Shown here piece after piece: positions 23,101 through 33,970 of a DNA stretch of 64,000 nucleotides. Numbering within the stretch: position 1 is the stretch's first letter; each line of letters starts with the position of its first letter. Source of the stretch: Nissolia schottii (lineage: Eukaryota > Streptophyta > Magnoliopsida > Fabales > Fabaceae); contig QANU01098389.1 of assembly GCA_003254905.1 (NCBI GenBank), forward strand, positions 54,604 to 118,603, read 5' to 3'. The position numbers and the translations under genes were made by a program. Below the pieces are notes generated by a model. It was not told the DNA's origin, did no database searches, and worked only from the letters and a program-made list of their open reading frames with translations.

Positions 23101-25322
23101 ATTGTTTTTTGTTGCTTCAGTTGAAGGATCTACAAGTTTTCACCATTATTCGCGTTATATTCCAACTTGCCGAAGAGATCCCTTGCATTTCTGCCGTTGT
23201 TGTTGCCCTACTTGCTGAGGTAATCTGTAGGGGGAGGTGGAGGAAAAGGATAAAGTCAGTTTGTATATAAAGGCATGAATATGCGTAGTAAAGGACATAT
23301 AGTAGGTTCATCTTTCTAGTTTCTTTATTTTTGGTATTCCTCATTTTCTTATAGTATTTCTTGAGGGTGAACAAAAGGCTCTACATGGTTTCTTTGTGAG
23401 GACCATATTGTTTTTCTTATTGGTCTGTTCTATTTTTCTCTTTGCCGAAATTTTTATTCTATTCTAATTGAATTCTTGTAAACTTTTAGCAGCCTTGCCA
23501 AATACATGATAGCTACCAAAGAAATATTTTTTTTGGGTCTTGGAATTACTGACATTTCCATTAAACATTTAATCAGCCAAAACCCAGAATTGATTACACC
23601 CTGAAAGCTGTTGGTGGAAGTTTGACGGCACTTCCTGGAATTTCAGATATGATTGATGTGAGTTCTTTTCTGTTCTAACTTCTATGTACTTTCCTCTTTC
23701 CACTGTACTGATTTTGAACTAGCACTTTCTAACACACTGATATTTACACATCATTTTATAGGATACTGTGAACTCAATTGTTACTGATATGCTCCAATGG
23801 CCTCATAGGATTGTCGTTCCCCTCGGCGGTATACCTGTTGACACTAGGTAAGTTTTGAATCTTATGGATGATTTTGCCCCCTTTTTATCCCTTTTCTGAC
23901 GAAACATGTTGAACTGGGAATGCCAATTTCAATGTTAGTGCTCAAATTTATTCACGCTGTTTAAGCACCTTCGATCTTTTGCAGTGAACTGGAGCTTAAA
24001 CCTCATGGGACGCTTGCAGTGACTGTAGTGAAAGCTAATGATTTGAAGAATATGGAAATGATTGGAAAGTCTGATCCTTATGTTGTTGTGTACATTCGCC
24101 CGCTATTTAAGCTCAAAACCAAGGTCATTGACAACAACTTGAATCCTGTTTGGAATCAGACATTTGAGTTGATTGCAGAAGACAAGGAGACACAGTCACT
24201 CATTCTTGAGGTTATACCCTACTAATAATACTTCACCTCCTTGAAAACAAAGGGTTTCATCTGTCTCCACACAAAGCTATAGCTTTATCTTGATTGATTT
24301 AACTCAACTAATGTATTCATGATTCTTCAAACAGGTTATTGATAAAGACATCGGGCAAGATAAGCGATTGGGAATAGTGAAAGTACCCCTTATTGACCTG
24401 GAAGCAGAAATTGAAAAGGAGCTTGAACTGAGGCTGCTGCCATCACTTGATACATTGAAGGTGAAAGATAAGAAGGATCGAGGAACCTTGACAATAAAGG
24501 TATAACTACAAATAGATATAAGCTGTGATCTATTTATATTTGACGGCGACATTATTATGGGGCCATGCATGCTATACATAGATTGTTAAGATATAAAGTC
24601 GTTCTTGTGCCTCTCTACCCAATAACTTGAACTTTTAAGAGAAATGGTTTGTGAAATGGTATTAGATCCTCATTGCCCCTACTTTTTTACTTAAAATAAG
24701 TTGAATTTTAGCACTAGGTAGGTGAGTCTACGCATTATCCACGCTTCAATCCTAAAAGACTCTTGCTTCAGAGAACGTGTTAGGATATATAGTCATTGAG
24801 CCTCTATCACTTTTAATACATGACACAAATCATAAATGAAAACTGAGAAACTGATTGAAATTTCTTTTTCTTCCCATTAGGGTTTTCAGATCTTTCTATC
24901 TTAGTTGATTGAAAGTTATTAATATAATTAGGTTGGAATTGCAGGTCTTGTATCATCAATTTAACAAGGAAGAGCAATTGGCTGCCCTAGAAGCAGAGAA
25001 AAAGATACTAGAAGAAAGGAAGAAACTGAAAGCCGAGGGAGTCATAGGAAGCACAATGGATGCAGTAGGGTCCGGAGTCGGATTTGTTGGTTCTGGCGTC
25101 GTGGCTGGCGCCGGGCTCGTGGGAAGCGGCATTGGTGCCGGTGCCGGCCTTGTTGGTAGTGGTTTTGGAGCCGGTTTTGGAGCCGTCGGTAGCGGGCTGA
25201 GCAAAGCCGGAAAGTTCATGGGAAGAACAATCACAGGTCATAGTAGTGCCTCGAGAAAGAGCGGTTCATCTACACCAGTCAATAATGCACAGGAGAATGG
25301 TGGTGGTGCAAAGCCTTTGTAA
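20181..25322 (+). CDS. CLB1: CLB1/SYT7-type SMP and C2 domain lipid-binding protein
   Basis: Eleven exons join in frame to 511 codons: 20181-20285, 21137-21238, 21375-21425, 22430-22550, 22908-23029, 23121-23219, 23577-23657, 23762-23847, 23985-24210, 24335-24499 and 24945-25322. All introns are GT-AG. The protein starts MGLISGIFMGMLFGIALMAA, a membrane anchor (about residues 3-22). An SMP/TULIP lipid-transfer domain follows (about 65-250, with PPGITSLKFSKLSLGN and the DMLQWPHRIVVPLGG end). One C2 domain comes next (about 258-365, GKSDPYV near 283-289). The tail is a charged helix (EEQLAALEAEKKILEERKK) and then a glycine-rich VGSG/GAG repeat stretch. Order and length match Arabidopsis CLB1 (At3g61050, also SYT7/NTMC2T4), described as a membrane-bound, calcium-dependent lipid-binding protein. 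Loop 1 of the C2 domain has Glu (MEM) where many C2 domains have Asp, so calcium binding may be altered. Confidence 0.95.
20404..20755 (+). repeat. CLB1 intron 1 segment shared with 46023-46350
   Basis: Within the first coding intron of CLB1. The text from GGATTTGTTTGTTCTGGG to GAAATGCTTCATCAAT is matched, in the same order and orientation, by 46023-46350. Shared landmarks are TTGTTCTGGG-AATGTTGGAG, GGGGTGTAATCATT, AAGGATCAT-TAGAG, ATTG-ACACTGAAA-AGAA and AGCTTAAG. The copy could be an old dispersed repeat or a segmental duplication. Confidence 0.75.
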
Positions 25323-28300
25323 TGTAATTTCATGTGATTTGAGTCTATGTTGTCTCGTTCTTTTCTTCCTAATGTTTGGTCTAAGGATGTTAAAAATGTG
25401 AATGGAGTATAGATTGAAACATGATATATAGCATAAAATGTCAATTTAGTGAAGCTGTTACTTGTATGTAATTTATGTTTGACATGGATTTGCAATACCT
25501 AAAAACAACCACAAATTGCAAAATGCTTTATTTAATTGGAGAGCAAAAGTGATTCAAAACGGGAAGAAAATAGTGTCATTCAAATGATTGGAGATTATGT
25601 GAATGTTGATGCTCATCTCAAGTGAGTATGAAGCTTTGATTACTAGATAATTCTTTAAAATATTATCTTATATTGGTTTTCAGTGTTTAAAATCCACATG
25701 TTGTACAATTATCAATTATGGGATACCTCTTGGATTTCCAAGAATCCTACTTATGTCACCATACCAAAACATAGGTTCACGTGATCTTTAAATGTCATTT
25801 TCACAAGGCTGGCATGGCAATTGACAAAAATCTTCCATTTAATTCCTTACAAAATTCAAATCTTTGATAAGCCTTTGAGCCATATATCAGCTTCAACAGT
25901 AGCCTCTGGCAACAGTTTAATTGTCATGTCCACATCTCTCATTTGGCACCACTACTTAGAATTTGTTCAATGGCAGTTAGCAGATCTATAAATCTTCAAT
26001 GCCCAAGCCCAACTCAAATTTGTAGTGGGCGCAATTGAGTCTCGCAGAGTCCGGTCCTTGTGGTCTGGAGTAACCACCTAGCGTACTTCTTTTGGAGAAT
26101 AATCATCTCAAAGCGATAATGTGGTGCCTCAAACAACAGCAACAACGAATATATTAACTAAATATATAGACAATGCCACCTAATTTTGGAGAATATTCAT
26201 TATCACAAGCTATGGCCTATTTGGTTATATTTTTCTTTTTCTTTCTTTATTTCGTTTTGGGACCATACCTCAGAATTATTATGAGGAATGGAACTAAGTG
26301 ATCTTCACGGGATCGTTGTGATGTGCATGAGTCAGATGCTGAGTTTGTCCACTCCTCTCTCTGCCATGAAAGTCACAGTTAATAGTTCAGGCCAACGTAC
26401 TTGTTATCACCAATGTCCCCATACCATTGTTAATTCCTATGATACGTCACATGAGTTCTCGCTCAAGTAGAATTAGTGTCCCTCTTCTCCACCAATGTTG
26501 ATTAGTTTAAGTGATTCTGCACTTGTTCTTCCTAAGCAAGATTTCAGAATTTTAATTTTATGGATTAAAAAAAAATTAGCACAAGGAAAGCTTCATCCTT
26601 ATAGTGGGTCAACTTGATTCGAGCCAAATTAGATCAGTCTCTAAAATATAACAATTTGACAAAGTTTGACACATTAGTTATTTTATTAAAAATATGGTAA
26701 AAGTGAGAAATTAACAATGACTCAGAAAAATTGTCAAACATAAAACAGCACTAGAGCAAAACTATTTCTTTACTTCATGAGTAATTAAGAATTCTATAAT
26801 ATATATGAGAAATGGTATTTATTGGTGGGAAAATATTTTTGTAGTTTTGTTTAGTAATGATTTCTTTAAAAGCTATATTTTCTAAAACAATTCATGATCA
26901 ATGATAAAAAATTTACATTTCAGTTATACTCCTCAATTAATATATTCTATACAATATTATGTTCATTTTTGCATTGATATAAGTTGTTATGAAACATGTA
27001 TTGTGTAAAAAATTAATTTCTATACATTAATTGTCATTTAATAACATGTTTTAATGTAAGTAAAAGTGGTTGAGTCTTATTCTCACTACTTTAAGTCTCT
27101 CATATAACAATGCATAATTAAATGACAATGTAAATTTTACAATGTCAATATATAAAAATTGATCTCATTTTATGATTTTACCTAACAACATCCAAATCTT
27201 TATATGATGTATAAATATAGAGTTGACCCATATTGACCCGACTATTAATCTTTATACATAAGAGGCTGAACATTGAATTCAAAGAAATAACTATCAAAAT
27301 GTTGGATGGGTTTTATTTAACCTAACTCAACTCTACTCATGTACACTATTGCTCATATAACATTGTTATACAAACAATATTTCATCAAATTTGAAGGAAA
27401 TCTTGTCTTTAATTCTAAAATACATGCTACTCAATTAGCTCTTGATATTAATATGGGGTTAGTCAACAGGGTAGGTGCCTTGGTTCCTTAATTAGAGGTC
27501 TTCAGTTCAAATTCTCATTTAAGAAATCTCAGTCAAATCAAACCGAATTAGCTGAGTTCTTGATAATATGGCTCGAATGTCAGTGGTTTAATCGGGAAAA
27601 AAAATAGCCCTTATTAAAAGATCTCCTTAAGAAGCGATTTTGCCAACTTAACAAGCCACACTTCTAATCAAAGGAGAGATTTAAAATTTCATACATATAT
27701 TCTTGGGGATATATCTCTCAGATTCTATCATATCATATTCCAATATACGCCAAATCGACAGTACTATGTGGGTGGTATAATAATTTTATTTTCTCTATGG
27801 TCCACTGAAATGAAAAAGAATGTCGAAGAGAATAAAATGATGAAGTAACATGACTTATTTTGTGTACAGAACATGTAGCAAGTTACGTTAAATTACGAAA
27901 GAGGACAAAAAAATACAGTGTAGCTAGCATACAATAATATTCGATAATGAAACAAATCAGTGAGATGTTCAAAAAAACCTTAATAAACGACAACAATCTC
28001 ATTCTCATTTCAACGTTAATACAAATGCATGTTGAGGATACTAACAATATACTCACTGATCTGCAAGATCAATATATTGTTGTATGAGACAAATGTCACT
28101 GTCCCTTTCGTTGTCATCAAAAATGGCCAAACCATGTTTAAAGTGATACTAGCCTAGTAAACACTAAATTCTTTAGATGGAATATATATACTTTAAAAAG
28201 AAAAGAAAAGCCAAAAAATGAAGATTCATGAGCCCAAGCCATGACAAAACAAGTGCATTACTCGTTAGTTAGGTTGTGAACTTTAAGTCACTTTACAAAT

Positions 28301-29011
28301 TTAAATTCCAAGTTCTAATTATTAACATGAATTTTGTGTGGGTGTATGTGGGGTTTTTTTTGTGTGTTTCTGAAGCTATTGAAAACATGAGGTTTCTTAA
28401 CTCTCAAACTTTACCTTTGATTATTGGTTTACATTTTGAAATTAATTTCTTACCACCAATTAAATTTAATTTCTTCTAATTAATATAATATGTGGATAGA
28501 AAACAAAATTGTTATAACCATAGGTTCAATTGAGGTTTTAAGGATACTCTCATTCCTTAATCAAGTGTTTGATAATTCGATTTGTGTCTTAAATATGGAG
28601 TGACTTTAAAATTCGTGATCAATGCTTACTCTATTAAATGTTTCTACAATTAACGCGAACGAATTAGCCACTTCTTTTGATGGTAGATACATTGAGAGAG
28701 AGAGAAAAAATAGCTTAATATTTTTCATTATAAATAAAAGTTTTATATTACTAAATCACATTTGGGTATTATTTGTACTTTAAGTATCTTACTATAGTCT
28801 CATAAGCTATAGCTCTAAAGAAACAAATCCTTAACTCTAATTCTTATTATTAAAAAGGTATCACTACAAATCACATCTAAACTTAAATGGAATTTTTTTT
28901 TCAATTTTTTTTCTCCTGAATTATAATGCACATTGAACATTATCCTCCAAAGAAATGGATAACAAAAAGTCTTTAGAGGCTTTTGACATCTATATGTGCC
29001 ACGGCAATAAA
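25323..29011. other. CLB1 3' UTR and intergenic DNA
   Basis: The CLB1 3' UTR probably runs to about 25480-25500, but no canonical AATAAA signal was pinned down. The rest has no supported gene. An imperfect inverted repeat at about 27010-27165 (ATTAATTGTCATTTAAT against its inverse ATTAAATGACAATGT) could be a small MITE. At 27465-27610 a weak SINE-like pair (GTCAACAGGGTAGGTG, then CAGTTCAAATTCTC, then an A run) is seen without a clear target duplication. Frames at 26288-26470 and 28276-28479 are not recognised. Confidence 0.45.
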
Positions 29012-29361
29012 GGATAAATATGTCTTTAGTTTATGTGAAATAAAAAAATTTATGTTTGGTTCTTGAAAATAAATTTGTTAAGAATTAGTTTATAAAAAAA
29101 ATTGGTAGGTTTTAGTCCTTAGGGTTAGAAGGAGACGTTAAATACTAATGTGACTGTTAAATGTGACACGTAGCACGTCACGTGTGGTGCCATGTAACAC
29201 GATGCCACGTGTTACATTTAACGTCATCACTTAACGTCTCCTTCTAACGAGAAATACTAAAACCTACCAAAAAAAATTTAGGAATTCCTAACCAAAAAAA
29301 AAAATTTCAGTGATCAAATACAAAACTTTTAAATTTACAAGACTAAAAACATGTTTAACCC
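29012..29361. mobile_element. Foldback MITE, about 350 bp
   Basis: The outer ends GGATAAATATGTCTTTAGT and, read inward from the right, GGGTTAAACATGTTTTTAGT are related. Stronger pairing is internal: GTTAGAAGGAGACGTTAA at about 29125 is the exact inverse of TTAACGTCTCCTTCTAAC at about 29232. GTGACACGTAGCACGTCACG and CACGTGTTACATTTAACG meet at the centre. The style resembles the 15373-15682 element (Mutator-like legume/eudicot foldbacks). No target duplication could be confirmed because the flanks are A-rich. Confidence 0.65.
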
Positions 29362-30375
29362 ATTTTTTAATCTTAATATCACAGGTAATCTTGCAATGGA
29401 ATATTTTCACGTTCAAATTCAATTGCAGCGATTATTTTTTAAAAACAGTAATAGTTAAAAAGTTGCTTCTAGTAGTAGTAAAAAGCGAGAGTAATGCATA
29501 GACAAAACACAAAACTAATTTTGTTCTTGATATTGTTTTCAACTTTAAATTGTTTTTAAATATATATTTAATTTTATTTCTAATTAAAATTATAAAATAT
29601 ATAAATAATTTTGAAATTTTTGAAAATATTTACAGTTTACAAAAGTACTTTTCTTTTACCTCAAACATATTTTTTTTAAATAGTGATTATATATATACTT
29701 TATTATAATTTTTTAAGAAAAGCATATTTTTATACTGTCACATTTAAATATTTAAATAATTTATTATTATGTAAAAGTATTTCTTGTCATTGGGAATTAC
29801 TTCTTCATTTAAAGTTTATACCAACTACGGTTTTTTTATAGGATTAAACGCATACTGAAATGAGAGAAAAATAATAATCTAGTTTCAAATGTTAAATTTA
29901 AAAAGCTATAAAATATTTGCAAAGATAAATAAAAATAATTATTCAAAATGAAAAAAATTTACCCGTCCTTTAAATATTATTTTTTTTTCTGAACCTTTCC
30001 ATACAGGTACATATACCAATAATACTAAAGAATAAATTATCTTTTCGATTTTCTCTCTTTCTCTCTATCTCTCTCTTGATTTGTTAAAAAGTGAAAAAGA
30101 AAATATAAAGTAAAGACTTGTTGGACAAAATGATAAGTTAGGCCTTAGAAATATCGATCTCACGGGTCAGCCCCTGCCCCCAACAACAGTGGCTTCTACA
30201 TTTTATAACCAACCACTGCGAAATTAGGTGGGACTCACATGATACATTATTTTTGTAAGAAACTTTACATTACATGTATTAAACTATAAAAATATAATAA
30301 ATAAACTTTGGTATGAAAATAATAATTAGATATTTTGCACAAAAAATAATATGTATTTTGCTAACTAATATAAAT
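29362..30375. other. AT-rich intergenic DNA
   Basis: No gene and no clear repeat. TA-rich runs near 29560-29600 and a CT microsatellite-like stretch (TCTCTCTTTCTCTCTATCTC) near 30051-30075. Confidence 0.5.
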
Positions 30376-31086
30376 TAGGGGTTAATAGCAATGTAACTTA
30401 TGTATTATAGTTGTTGTGCACTTAATCTCCTAATGTTATAAAATGTGTAATTTGACATCCTAAGTTTTCTAAACCTTGCAAATAAGATTTTTCATCAATT
30501 TTAACCTCTTAAAAGTCTGTTAGTACACATGTGTATGTCACATGATGTATTATAAGGACAAAATTATCAATTTTTAAATAAAAGGAAAAGAAAAACTAAT
30601 TTTTTGAGGACAAAATAGGGACAACAACGAGAAAAATAGTACTGACAACAACAAATATTAGAAGCAATTGTTGAAGAAAAATGGAAAAAAAAAAACAAAG
30701 CAAAAACGGCAATATGCAGGAGGCAACTTAGAAGATGACGAAGTTTGTGGTAGTAGTGATAAGCATGAAAAGGGTTAGGACATTGGGTTCTATTTAAAAA
30801 AAAGAGAGGGAGGTCACTGTGAATGGGTTTGGGGAATTGGGTTCTATTTTATAAAAAATATTAGCTTTTATTTTTATTTTAAATAAAAATTAATTTTGTC
30901 TTTACAATATATCATGTGACACATACATGCATTAATATACATTTTAGACGTTAAAAATGATAAAAAAAATTTATTTACATTATTTAAAAAGATTTAGGAA
31001 ATTAAATTGCATATTTTGTAAAATTAAGGAGTGAAATGCACCAGAGTTATAGTAAGAGAGATAAGTTATAATTAAGTCTAGGTTAA
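30376..31086. mobile_element. Long terminal-inverted-repeat element, about 710 bp
   Basis: The left arm (30376-30600) reads TTAGGGGTTAATAGC, then CATGTGTATGTCACATGATG and AAGGACAAAATTA. The right arm (about 30880-31086) reads as its inverse: TTAACCTAGACTTAATTATA, then ATGTATGTGTCACATGATAT and AAGACAAAATTA. Both arms carry GTAAAATATGCAATTT-like and CTTAAT-TCC-like text at the same spacing, over more than 200 bases. The 270-bp centre is purine-rich and noncoding. The arms are diverged, so the element is old. A target duplication was not found. Confidence 0.65.
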
Positions 31087-31260
31087 AAGAAAAAGTATCA
31101 CCGGGTTAATTGTTGATAAAGTGAACCCGTTGTAAATGTCAACCTTTTTGGAGACGACAATGTTGTGAATTTATGGTAAGTATTACGTGTTACTTAAGTT
31201 ATGAAATTTTTCAACTTAATAAACTAACTTTTTAAGTTGCGCGATCTCTTCGTACATTAT

Positions 31261-31309
<49 letters not shown>

Positions 31310-32095
31310 TGTATGTCTGTGTGTGTGTATATATTACATAAGAAAAGAGTTATTAATTAACCTTTGGTTTCTTCCTTGTTTGATATGCTTTGGCCTTATC
31401 TCGTAACATGTAAAAGCAACAGTGCTGCTTTTTCTAGCTTTTCGTTTTTTTTTTTAATTCATATACCTTTTAGATTCCTCTTTAAGTGCATAAAAAGTCA
31501 AATGCTGCTTTTGTGCAACTAGCACAATGCCCCTTAATTTGATGGTTTTTTAAATGTGTTTTGGATTATGTGTTGGCTCCATTCATCTGATGAGAAATAC
31601 TTGTCACAACATTCTTCAAGCCACACCCATGTTAAGGACACGGGTTATAGGATTCTGAATTTCTGACCAGTAGTAATTAAGAGTCAAAATATTTAAAGGT
31701 AATTTATCTATTGTAAGTACGATTGGTCTAGTAGTAAGAAGTTTAAATAAAATGATTGATGTTCTAAGTTTATATCTCATTACAACTAATATAATGTAAT
31801 TTTTTAAGTATAAAAAAATTCTATTAGTGGAACATTATTAATACTTATAATGAGTATATAGAAATAATTACTTATCTACTGCTACAGTTGGGCAGTTAGG
31901 TTAAGTTCAATATGGTTAAAGTTAGTTAGAACTATAGTTAGGAAGAGTTTTAGACTAAAATCTTAGACCAAAACTCATTCGAACTTAACTCCTGAGATGA
32001 ACTTAAGTCTTGGGCCAAGAGTCCAAGAGGACTTAATTCTTCGGACGGACTAATGTCTTGGGTCAAGAGTCCAAGAGGGACTTAACTCGAGATCA
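31087..32095. other. Intergenic DNA with TA microsatellite
   Basis: No gene. A TA dinucleotide run with a GT-rich tail occupies 31258-31335. Near 31708-31790 a degenerate SINE-like stretch (GGTCTAGTAGTAAGAAG then GTTCTAAGTTTATATCTC) is suspected but lacks a clear duplication. The phrase GTCTTGGG-CAAGAGTCCAAGAG occurs twice, near 32010 and 32056. Confidence 0.45.
31258..31335. repeat. TA dinucleotide microsatellite
   Basis: Two long runs of TA separated by GTA, followed by TGTCTGTGTGTGTGTATA. Seen directly. Confidence 0.9.
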
Positions 32096-32965
32096 GTACT
32101 AACTGTGTTTTTTGCTTGGAGCATGAGGTGTCAATGTTGCACTTATTCATGCATTGTATGTTTGCAAGCTTCATGTGGATTATTTGGCTTGAAGGATAGA
32201 ATCTTTCTTGGGCTTTTCTGGAACCGAAGTCTATTTTAAATGTGGCAATGGTATCTTATAAGAGATCCTCATAGAAAGGCATGGCTTCATGACTTCTTTG
32301 GAGTTATTTAGACTATATGGAAGTGCAGAAATAGGATCATTTTTGAACAAAAACTTATCTCAATTGATGAAGGTAAAGAGATAATGTTGTACTGGGTGAA
32401 TCAATAGAGCATGTATAGTTGATTAACTAATCTCTTGGAGTGTTTTCGGTTAGTGCCATGTGAAATCATTAAATTTTGGGCCAGCTTTTTGGTTTGTTTA
32501 CTATGATCCATTGGGATGTTGTATAGTGGGGTATGTCTTCTTAGATTGTGCCTTCTGGTGTTGGTTTAGTCCAGGCCTTGATGGCTTTACTAAAGGGGTT
32601 TAGGGCAACTCCTAGTTGGTGATAGACTGGTGATTTTATTAGGTGATATATTAGTTTTGTCCTAATTAGCTTTGATGCTAATTTTGATGATTTTTGGATG
32701 TTGGCTACTGCTTAGTACATCTAGTGTTTTTATTCTTTACACATGGTTTTGGTTTTCTCTTGTTGTGGTTCTTTTTTGGCTGCTCTTTTAAGATGATCAT
32801 GAGCTTAGATACCGGTCCAATGACTTTTTCGTTTGGTTTTCTTTTGGTTGTAAAGGTTGTGGTGTTAGTGTGTTTTTTGACTTTGTTTTGGTTCTTTTGT
32901 TTCTGTTCCCTTACCCCCTTGTAAGGGATTTGAGGTGAGGTGTTAACCATCTAAAAAAAATCATA
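32096..32965 (+). pseudogene. LINE 3' end with zf-RVT domain remnant
   Basis: From about 32098 one frame reads TNCVFCLEHEVSMLHLFMHC then MWIIWLEG and a stop. The spacing C-x2-C-x8-H-L-F-x2-C is the zf-RVT zinc finger that ends the polyprotein of many plant LINEs. Further on, TIWKCRNRIIFEQK (about 32314-32355) is the usual W-x-R-N-x-I-F motif of the same C-terminal region, preceded by a stop. The tail after it is T/G-rich, contains CCCTTGTAAGGGATTTGAGG, typical of such 3' UTRs, and ends in a short A run near 32954-32962. The 5' part of the LINE is missing, the usual 5' truncation. Confidence 0.65.
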
Positions 32966-33970
32966 ACCCTCTCTATCTTAACTTCTCACGCTCACCTATA
33001 CAAGCATGTAGTCTCAACATTATTAGGTATCTTTAGTTCGTATACTAAAAGGTATCATAATATCAATACAAACTTTAGCGTTGGAGTGCCTTTGCAGGTA
33101 CATTCCATTGCCATCACCACGAACATAAAGAGATCAACATTGTTTTTTCCATCAAAGACACGTCACATCTATCTATTACATTCAAGTAACTTTGTTTTAT
33201 AGCAAATTACTTTAGAACAAGAAGTTAGCTTGATTAGTTAGTAGTTATGAAAATTATTCGGTTACTTAACCCTATTGTCATAAGTGTATATAATTTAGCT
33301 TCATTAATCAATTGAAGCTTAATGAGCGTTATTCACTTTACTCTATACGGTATAAGAGCTGGATTTATCCCAAGATTTCACACTGTAAGTCAAATATTAC
33401 ACTCGTCTAAAATCTTTAAGGGGAGAATTGAACTCATATAAACCTATTTGTGAGTGTAATTGTGGAAGCATTCATCCTTTATTGGCCTATTCTCAATCTA
33501 AGTGTTTGATGGGGCTCAATAACACTTTTTGATGAGCATGTTTTTGTATTGTTTAATAGATATTCGTTGTCAATAGCAAACAAAACTTTTTTATATGCAT
33601 TGTCATGAATCAAATTACTGACCAAATGTTTTAAGAACTCAAATATTTACCAATTACGCTGATTTTCATTAGTGTTAGAGTATCTTGTTTGTTTATCATA
33701 GTGTTTAGTGTTATATTTAATAAATATATAATGGTGTAATGAGTATAATATCACTCTAAAGGTCAAGTGTATTGTTTTTTTAGAAAAGAAATGCTATCAT
33801 GAATATTCATGATAGTCGTAGTTGCTACCGTTCACCTTTGTTCTTTGGGTGAACCATTCACCTTGATTAATGACCTGTTGTTGGCAGTAAATAACTTAAA
33901 CAATACCGGTAAAAGAAAAGTAAATGTTATTAATAGTTATTTATTTTTTAATGGCCACCATACTTTACCA
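32966..33970. other. Intergenic DNA with possible copia-like trace
   Basis: No gene. At about 33350-33366 CGGTATAAGAGCTGG resembles a decayed Ty1/copia primer binding site (TGGTATCAGAGC). The 150 bp before it are promoter-like, with GTGTATATAA near 33286. This may be the end of an old copia LTR, but neither border nor coding sequence was found. The rest is AT-rich. Confidence 0.3.
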
